NCBI GenBank assembly: GCA_905479945.1
Contig: CAJQOP010000002.1
Location: forward strand, 78,785-142,784
Reading direction: 5' to 3'
DNA from: an uncultured Glaciecola sp.
GTDB lineage: Bacteria > Pseudomonadota > Gammaproteobacteria > Enterobacterales > Alteromonadaceae
Length of the DNA stretch: 64,000 nucleotides
Below, in pieces: positions 58,289 to 64,000 of the stretch (the first letter of the stretch is position 1; every line of letters starts with the position of its first letter). The notes under the pieces are model-generated. The model did no database searches, was not told the DNA's origin, and saw only the letters and a program-made list of their open reading frames with translations. A program made the position numbers and the translations under genes.

Positions 58289-58875
58289 TATTGATTCCCC
58301 TCGCTATCCGTTTCCAATACCTGCACCGGCGCTACTTCAGGTGTAATGGTAAAGGTTAATTTGAAATCACTAACGGCATTTGAAGTGCTAACGTCAGCTG
58401 TAATTGAGGATAGTTCGCCGCTAGTAAACACTTCAGACTGCTCCAAGTTGCGCATAAATGATGACAAACGGTTATTCGACTCACTTATACCTACAATTTC
58501 TATCAAGTTTCCGTTGCGTGACATTTTTTCAAAAGAAACCCCAGCGGGTACAATTCTTGTGAGCTCGTCAAACACGATAGGCGATACATTTTTACTAATT
58601 TGTAGTTGCTCAATTAGTGCCATTCGTTGAGCAATTTCACTTTTTGTACTACGTATATCTTTGATTCGCTCGATTTGCGTATCAAGAACGCCAATTTGCT
58701 GCTCTAAGAAGTTATTGCGCGAATTTTGGTTACGAACTTGCTGATCGATAACTTCGCCCAACATCCAAAATACAAGTAAAACTGCAACGGATATCGCAAC
58801 TAATGAAGTAATATATTGTTTTTTGTGTCTCTGGCGCTGTGCTTCGCGCCAAGGGAGTAAGTTTACATGTGCCAT
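58288..58875 (-). CDS. pilN: Type IV pilus inner-membrane protein PilN
   Basis: The 195-aa protein carries the cytoplasmic PilM-binding motif at its start (HVNLLPWREAQRQ, 3-15), a membrane helix (about 22-42), a coiled coil (about 45-85) and a periplasmic ferredoxin-like domain. It overlaps pilM by 13 bp. Standard member of the PilMNOP alignment complex. Confidence 0.95.
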   Translation of the reverse strand: MAHVNLLPWREAQRQRHKKQYITSLVAISVAVLLVFWMLGEVIDQQVRNQNSRNNFLEQQIGVLDTQIERIKDIRSTKSEIAQRMALIEQLQISKNVSPIVFDELTRIVPAGVSFEKMSRNGNLIEIVGISESNNRLSSFMRNLEQSEVFTSGELSSITADVSTSNAVSDFKLTFTITPEVAPVQVLETDSEGNQ

Positions 58876-59927
58876 TGCGAATAACTCCTACTTGCTAAGC
58901 CCATAGCAATAGCTAACTGCGCTGCAAACTTGTTTAGCTTTTCAGCATCAACATTTTCAGCAACGGTTAAATTTGAGAATGGATTAAACGCTTCCACTTC
59001 GATGCCTAAGTCTTTTGATAACTCTTCAACAACCATCGGTAATGAACCAGCACCACCAGAAATAAGAATTTTTTCGGGTTGCGGTTTATGAGTTGTTGAT
59101 GCATACATTTGTAAAGCGCGTTGAATTTGTTGTTGTAGTGCCGATAGAAACATTGGCAACGTGTCTTTAAACCAAGATTCAGGAGCTGAACCGTCGGCAA
59201 TTTGATTCTCAACTTCTTGAATATCTAATGAATGAATAACCGCTAAGTCTTGAATGAACTTGTTCAAGCCAAAGTTGTGTTCTTTGCTATAGATAACTTC
59301 ACCATCTTCTACAAAGCAAACCTGCAACAAACTCGCACCAACATTAATACAGCAAGTCGGACGATCCTTTCTATGTGTTGCGAAGTGAATCAATGCATTT
59401 CCTAAGGCATAGCCTTCGATATCCATCACCACAGGTTCAAACGGCGCTTCACGAACAAGCGTGATACGACTGTCAATCATGTCCTTGTGCGCAGCGCTTA
59501 ACAATACTTCGACTTTTCCGCCGTGAGTTTTGCTTTCACCGAGCTCTTCAAAATCTAAATAGACTTCTTCAAGTGGGTAAGGAATTAAGCTATCGGCTTC
59601 TATTTCAATTTGACTTTCAAGTTCGAAGTCGGTTTGATTAGGGTCCATGAAAACCACTTTACTAAGGACGGATGCGCCAGCAACGGCTATCGCGATATTT
59701 TTATTTTTGGACTTCAAGTTGTGCTTGATCTTAGCTAATGCTTTGCTGACAGCGTCAAAGTCTTTAATTTCACGCTCATTAAATGCGGCACCAATGATAG
59801 GTTCGCATGCGAAAGCATTTACTTTGGCGACAGAACCGCTAACATCTAGGCTAACTGCCTTGACGTACTTAGTTCCGATGTCTAACCCGATTATACTTTG
59901 GGCTTTTTTATTAAAAAGCGATTTCAT
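58863..59927 (-). CDS. pilM: Type IV pilus assembly ATPase-fold protein PilM
   Basis: The 354-aa actin-like cytoplasmic protein has the phosphate-1 motif GLDIGTKYVKAV near residue 14 and ILISGGAGSLPMV (about 288-300), as in FtsA-like folds. It binds the PilN cytoplasmic tail and links the pilus alignment complex to the motor. First gene of the pilMNOPQ operon, divergent from mrcA across 137 bp, an arrangement conserved in many gammaproteobacteria. Confidence 0.95.
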   Translation of the reverse strand: MKSLFNKKAQSIIGLDIGTKYVKAVSLDVSGSVAKVNAFACEPIIGAAFNEREIKDFDAVSKALAKIKHNLKSKNKNIAIAVAGASVLSKVVFMDPNQTDFELESQIEIEADSLIPYPLEEVYLDFEELGESKTHGGKVEVLLSAAHKDMIDSRITLVREAPFEPVVMDIEGYALGNALIHFATHRKDRPTCCINVGASLLQVCFVEDGEVIYSKEHNFGLNKFIQDLAVIHSLDIQEVENQIADGSAPESWFKDTLPMFLSALQQQIQRALQMYASTTHKPQPEKILISGGAGSLPMVVEELSKDLGIEVEAFNPFSNLTVAENVDAEKLNKFAAQLAIAMGLASRSYSQWHM

Positions 59928-60064
59928 TGAATAGTAGCTCTGTCATAGTTCTAGTATCATAGGTACAAATAATACTGATTTTTTTAAACTGTATGGATCT
60001 GTTAACGACACCTAAGTATAAAAATTGAGTATTTTCTCCCAACTTTTAATGTGAAAACAAACCA

Positions 60065-62740
60065 GTGAAGTTAATAAAGAAACTTATATTACTGACCACC
60101 CTCGGCATTTTCCTAGCTGCAATTAGCATCATAGGTATGTATTTATATCTCAAACCTGATTTACCTAGTGTAGAAACTTTGCGAGAAGTTAAGTTGCAAA
60201 CACCGATGCGGGTTTTCACAAAGGACGGTAGATTGATCTCCCAGTATGGGGTGAAAAGAAGAATACCTGTTTCACTTGATGAAGTCCCCGAGACCTTGGT
60301 ACAGGCCTTAATAGCAACTGAAGATAGCCGTTTCTATTCGCATATTGGAGTTGACCCGATTGGCGTTATCCGTGCTGTTTTAAATCTTATTGTTACCGGC
60401 GAAAAAGGCCAAGGGGCAAGTACTTTAACGATGCAATTGGCGCGAGGCTTCTTCCTTACTCGCGAGAAGGTATTTAGCCGTAAAATACGTGAATTATTTA
60501 TTGCATTGCATATGGAGCAAGAGCTAAGCAAGGATGAAATACTTGAGTTATACCTAAACAAAGTAGAACTTGGCCACCGCGCTTTTGGCTTTGGTGCGGC
60601 GGCGCAGGTTTATTTTGGTAAAAACCTAAATGAATTAAATTTGGCACAAATTGCGACTTTGGCTGGACTGCCTCAAGCCCCATCAAGATTAAATCCAATA
60701 AGCGGGCCAGAGCGCTCGAAGCAGCGTCGACGCATTGTTTTATTAAGAATGCTTGACGAGGAATACATCACCAGAGAACAGTTTGATGAAGCATCACAAG
60801 CACCAGTGAGCGCTAAAAAGCATGGGGCAGAGCTTGCATTGGATGCACCCTACCTAGCCGACCTTATCTATAATGAAATGGTATCCATATATGGCAAGGA
60901 AATAGCAGAAACAAGCGGGTTTAATGTCTACGCTACGGCTAACTATGAAATGCAAAAAGCAGCTCAGGAAGCGCTCATCCAAAACTTACACGATTATGAT
61001 GAACGGCACGGGTTTCGAGGACCACTATCTCAACTTTGGGCGGCAACGGACATTGATAATGAATCAACAGAATCGCCAATTGATGAACGAAATGACCTTA
61101 CAAGCGCACAAACGAATACTGATTTGGTAAATAAAAGCGCATGGTCGCCAGAGAAAATTACGGCTTATTTAGATAGTGTTGAGGAGATAGAGTCACTCTT
61201 GCCGGCGGTTGTGATGTCGGTAATGGAGAAGTCGGCAAGCGTGCTAGTTGCTGATGGTCAAATCATTGAGTTGGTATGGGATGGTTTAGATTGGGCTCGC
61301 CCTTATATTGACGATCAAAAACAGGGTGACGCTCCTGAGTTTGCAGCTGATATCTTAAAAGAAGGTATGCTGGTATATATCAGATTGCGCCCACAAGATG
61401 GAATCTGGCAATTAGGACAATTTCCGGATGCTACAGGTGCGTTAGTCGCACTTGACCCATACAATGGCGCTGTACAGGCGGTGGTTGGTGGGTATAGTTT
61501 TTATCATAGTCAGTTTAACCGAGCTACACAGGCGAAGCGTCAACTAGGCTCTAATATTAAACCATTCGTTTATGCTGGCGCCATTGATAACGGCTATACC
61601 TTGGCTAGTATTATTAACGATGCACCTATAAATCAATGGGATAGCACATCGGGTGTGGCATGGCGTCCGCAGAATTCACCGGCAGTGTATGAAGGTCCAA
61701 TACGCATGCGTGTCGCGTTAGGCATGTCTAAAAATGTGGTATCTGTGCGTCTTTTACGAGGCGTTGGCTTAGACCAAACAATTGACTTTATTTCGCGGTT
61801 TGGTTTCGACAAAGACGACATACCTCGTGATGAAACTTTGTCCTTGGGTTCAGGTTCACACACGCCGCTTGAAATGGTTACAGGGGTTGCAGTGTTAGCA
61901 AATGGAGGTTTTGCTGTTCGACCTTATTTTATTGAACGGATTGAAAATGATTTAGATGAATTAATTTGGCAAGCAGAACCTGTTTATGCTTGTAATCCCT
62001 GCGATAGTGAGCAAGTTGAATTACCAATTGAAAGTACAGATGAGCTAGACATAGAAGCCTTGCTAGCTGCTGAATTTAATCAACAATCGGCAGAAGATGC
62101 TAAACAAGTACCTCAGAAAATTTCAGCTGAGCAAGTTATTACTCCGCAAACGGCATTTCTGGTGACGGAAATGTTGCGTACAGCGGTAAAGGCAAATGGC
62201 AATTGGAATAATAAAACCTATTGGTTAGGCACTGGCTGGCGAGCTAAAAACTTACTGCAGCGTAATGATATTGGTGGCAAGACGGGCACAACCAATGATT
62301 CAAAGGATACATGGTTCAGTGGCTTTGCAGGCAATTTGGTGGCGACATCTTGGCTTGGCTTTGATGACGCATCGAGACAACTTGGCCGTGTATCGCGGAA
62401 TCAAAATTTGGTCAACAAAAACCCTAAAGAGTTTACTTGGATTGGTAACGCTCTAATTGGCGTTGAAGATGGTGCTAAAGGCGCTCAACCTGCGTGGATA
62501 AGGTTCATGCAAAAAGTTCTAGTGGATATGCCGGAAGTACAGAAACGCATTCCTGAAGGTATCGTTAGAGTCAGGATTGATCGTAAAACAGGTAAGTTGA
62601 CGCGCCGAACTGATCACACATCTATGTTTGAATACTTTAAAGTGGGAACTGAACCAACCACTTATATAGCCGATGATGAGTTATCATCTCCAATAGATGA
62701 AGAAAACGAGAAACGAGCAGAACCTGAAGATATTTTTTAA
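60065..62740 (+). CDS. mrcA: Bifunctional penicillin-binding protein 1A
   Basis: The 891-aa inner-membrane enzyme carries one N-terminal helix (about 7-27), then the glycosyltransferase domain with catalytic-Glu motif EDSRFYSH (Glu86) and GASTLTMQLARG. An OB-like insert, typical of PBP1A, and the transpeptidase domain with SNIK (Ser about 496), SKN and KTGTTN (Lys about 739) follow. GTG start at 60065. The C-terminus has an acidic tail (PIDEENEKRAEPEDIF). It is divergent from pilM and followed by maeA. Confidence 0.94.
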   Translation: MKLIKKLILLTTLGIFLAAISIIGMYLYLKPDLPSVETLREVKLQTPMRVFTKDGRLISQYGVKRRIPVSLDEVPETLVQALIATEDSRFYSHIGVDPIGVIRAVLNLIVTGEKGQGASTLTMQLARGFFLTREKVFSRKIRELFIALHMEQELSKDEILELYLNKVELGHRAFGFGAAAQVYFGKNLNELNLAQIATLAGLPQAPSRLNPISGPERSKQRRRIVLLRMLDEEYITREQFDEASQAPVSAKKHGAELALDAPYLADLIYNEMVSIYGKEIAETSGFNVYATANYEMQKAAQEALIQNLHDYDERHGFRGPLSQLWAATDIDNESTESPIDERNDLTSAQTNTDLVNKSAWSPEKITAYLDSVEEIESLLPAVVMSVMEKSASVLVADGQIIELVWDGLDWARPYIDDQKQGDAPEFAADILKEGMLVYIRLRPQDGIWQLGQFPDATGALVALDPYNGAVQAVVGGYSFYHSQFNRATQAKRQLGSNIKPFVYAGAIDNGYTLASIINDAPINQWDSTSGVAWRPQNSPAVYEGPIRMRVALGMSKNVVSVRLLRGVGLDQTIDFISRFGFDKDDIPRDETLSLGSGSHTPLEMVTGVAVLANGGFAVRPYFIERIENDLDELIWQAEPVYACNPCDSEQVELPIESTDELDIEALLAAEFNQQSAEDAKQVPQKISAEQVITPQTAFLVTEMLRTAVKANGNWNNKTYWLGTGWRAKNLLQRNDIGGKTGTTNDSKDTWFSGFAGNLVATSWLGFDDASRQLGRVSRNQNLVNKNPKEFTWIGNALIGVEDGAKGAQPAWIRFMQKVLVDMPEVQKRIPEGIVRVRIDRKTGKLTRRTDHTSMFEYFKVGTEPTTYIADDELSSPIDEENEKRAEPEDIF

Positions 62741-62832
62741 TGGTTGATCGGCGCTTCAAATGTTTTAGAAGACATAGCCGTTTTAAGAAACAATAAATTA
62801 TTAACGCACTTGGCATAAAAGAGAATTATCGA

Positions 62833-64000
62833 ATGAGCGACAACGGTCAGCACAATAACTTATATATCCCGCATGCAGGGCCTTCTTTACTTGAAACGCC
62901 ATTGCTGAATAAAGGTAGCGCCTTTACTGAGAAAGAACGTAAAAACTTTAACTTACTAGGCTTGCTACCCCCTAGGTATGAAAGCATTGAAGAGCAAGTG
63001 AGCAGAGCGTATAAACAATATAGAAGCTTTGAAAACCCGCTGAACAAGCATGTCTACTTACGTTCTATTCAAGACAACAATGAAACATTATTTTATAGGC
63101 TTCTGCAGGAACACATAGAAGAAATGATGCCTATCATTTATACGCCAACGGTAGGTGATGCATGTGAGAGTTTCTCTGATATTTACCGAAGTTCACGCGG
63201 CTTATTTATTAGTTATGAAGAACGTCATTTAATGGACGATATTCTGCGCAATGCAACGAAGCGTAAAGTTAAAGTCATTGTAGTGACTGATGGCGAACGA
63301 ATACTCGGATTAGGCGATCAAGGTATTGGTGGCATGGGCATTCCTATCGGAAAGCTTTCTTTGTATACCGCGTGCGGCGGAATTAGCCCTGCTTATACGC
63401 TGCCCGTCATGTTAGATGTGGGTACAAATAACCAGAAGCTGCTTAATGATCCCATGTATATGGGGGCGCGTCACGAAAGAATTAAGCCAGATCAGTACTA
63501 TGAATTCGTAGATATGTTTATTTCTGCCGCACGTCGACGTTGGCCAGAAGTTATGATCCAGTTTGAAGATTTTGCGCAACCAAACGCCATGCCAATATTA
63601 AAAAAATATCGCGAGCAAGTCTGTTGTTTTAATGATGATATTCAAGGCACCGCTGCGGTTACATTGGGTACTATTTTGGCCGCCTGCAGAGTGCGAGGTG
63701 CTAAACTTTCTGATATGAATGTGGTGTTTGTAGGTTCAGGTTCAGCTGGTTGTGGTATTGCGGAAATGCTCGTTCAGCAGATGATATTTGAGGGTTTGAG
63801 CGATGAAGAAGCTAGAAAGCATGTGTTCATGATAGACCGCTTTGGATTATTAACTGAAGGTATGGAAGAATTGAGAGACTTTCAGCAAGCATTGCAGCAG
63901 CCTAAAGATGCGCTAATCGATTGGACCTACAGTGGTGAATACGCCTCTTTACTCGATGTTATTAATTGTGCCAAACCAGACGTATTAATTGGTGTTTCTG
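62833..64000 (+). CDS. maeA: NAD-dependent malic enzyme, 5' part (cut by window end)
   Basis: The first 389 codons of malate dehydrogenase (oxaloacetate-decarboxylating) are visible; the gene runs off the window. It makes pyruvate and CO2 from malate. Family segments are intact: [13 protein letters not shown] (catalytic-Tyr region), [25 protein letters not shown], metal-binding [28 protein letters not shown] and the nucleotide site [17 protein letters not shown]. The long N-terminus and motif set fit the MaeA/SfcA type (about 560 aa) rather than the larger MaeB. Start ATG at 62833, preceded by an AAAAGAGA Shine-Dalgarno. It follows mrcA by 92 bp. Confidence 0.93.
   Translation, partial: MSDNGQHNNLYIPHAGPSLLETPLLNKGSAFTEKERKNFNLLGLLPPRYESIEEQVSRAYKQYRSFENPLNKHVYLRSIQDNNETLFYRLLQEHIEEMMPIIYTPTVGDACESFSDIYRSSRGLFISYEERHLMDDILRNATKRKVKVIVVTDGERILGLGDQGIGGMGIPIGKLSLYTACGGISPAYTLPVMLDVGTNNQKLLNDPMYMGARHERIKPDQYYEFVDMFISAARRRWPEVMIQFEDFAQPNAMPILKKYREQVCCFNDDIQGTAAVTLGTILAACRVRGAKLSDMNVVFVGSGSAGCGIAEMLVQQMIFEGLSDEEARKHVFMIDRFGLLTEGMEELRDFQQALQQPKDALIDWTYSGEYASLLDVINCAKPDVLIGVS

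Overview
This window is ordinary chromosomal DNA of a free-living marine-type gammaproteobacterium, most likely of the order Alteromonadales (Alteromonas, Glaciecola or Shewanella relatives). The reasons are the block maeA / mrcA / pilMNOPQ / aroK-aroB / damX-dam / rpe-trpS-pabA, the argD-astA-astD cluster next to pabA, the small DUF2970 and probable DUF2982 proteins, a TorF-type putative porin, and fairly AT-rich DNA with several TTG and GTG starts. I saw no tRNA or rRNA gene, complete insertion sequence, prophage or CRISPR array. The genus cannot be fixed from the sequence alone.

Layout. 1-7000: the 3' end of a secreted ExeM/NucH-like nuclease with a dockerin-like tail, a Sel1-repeat protein, an exported M3 peptidase (Dcp), PurU and an MltB-like lytic transglycosylase. 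7300-11750: mrcB (PBP1B), then glnK-amtB behind a good NtrC-site candidate, followed by a run of hairpins. 11850-16590: gamma-glutamyltransferase, a DyP-type peroxidase and a two-gene MacB/LolD-like ABC transporter with a histidine-rich loop, packed as one operon. 16770-19050: CheV, a secreted conserved protein and a LETM1-like protein. 19048-22500 (minus strand): pyrB, hemL and an adenylate cyclase-like protein in tight succession, with a possible translational-control hairpin at the pyrB ribosome-binding site. 22516-29650: a TetR repressor divergent from an RND efflux operon across a perfect 19-bp palindrome. The RND operon continues into an unlisted 41-codon CxxC/membrane ORF, a DUF2982-like protein and an MtfA-like peptidase. 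29673-36112: a hybrid sensor kinase, parC and a small MscS-type channel. 36280-38680: rimK, an AstE-like M14-type hydrolase and a RimB-like retropepsin-fold protease. 38892-46628 (minus strand): astD, astA, argD/astC, an HDOD protein, pabA, trpS and rpe. 46629-50669: torF, a small cysteine-containing secreted protein, DUF2970 and a GGDEF-EAL protein, all lying between rpe and dam. 50857-59927 (minus strand): dam, damX, aroB, aroK and pilQPONM. 60065-64000: mrcA and the start of maeA, cut by the window end.

How the genes work together. Cell-wall synthesis and remodelling is represented by the two bifunctional penicillin-binding proteins, the lytic transglycosylase and DamX. PilMNOPQ are the alignment subcomplex and secretin of a type IV pilus. 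GlnK-AmtB handle ammonium uptake and its regulation. ArgD/AstC, AstA and AstD provide three of the five steps of arginine succinyltransferase catabolism. RimK and its two hydrolase partners probably form a protein or peptide glutamylation module.

The least explained items are the 41-aa ORF overlapping both neighbours at the end of the RND genes, the pyrB leader, the ggt-DyP-ABC operon, the RimK triad and the hairpin array after amtB. I found no clearly new defence or mobile system here.
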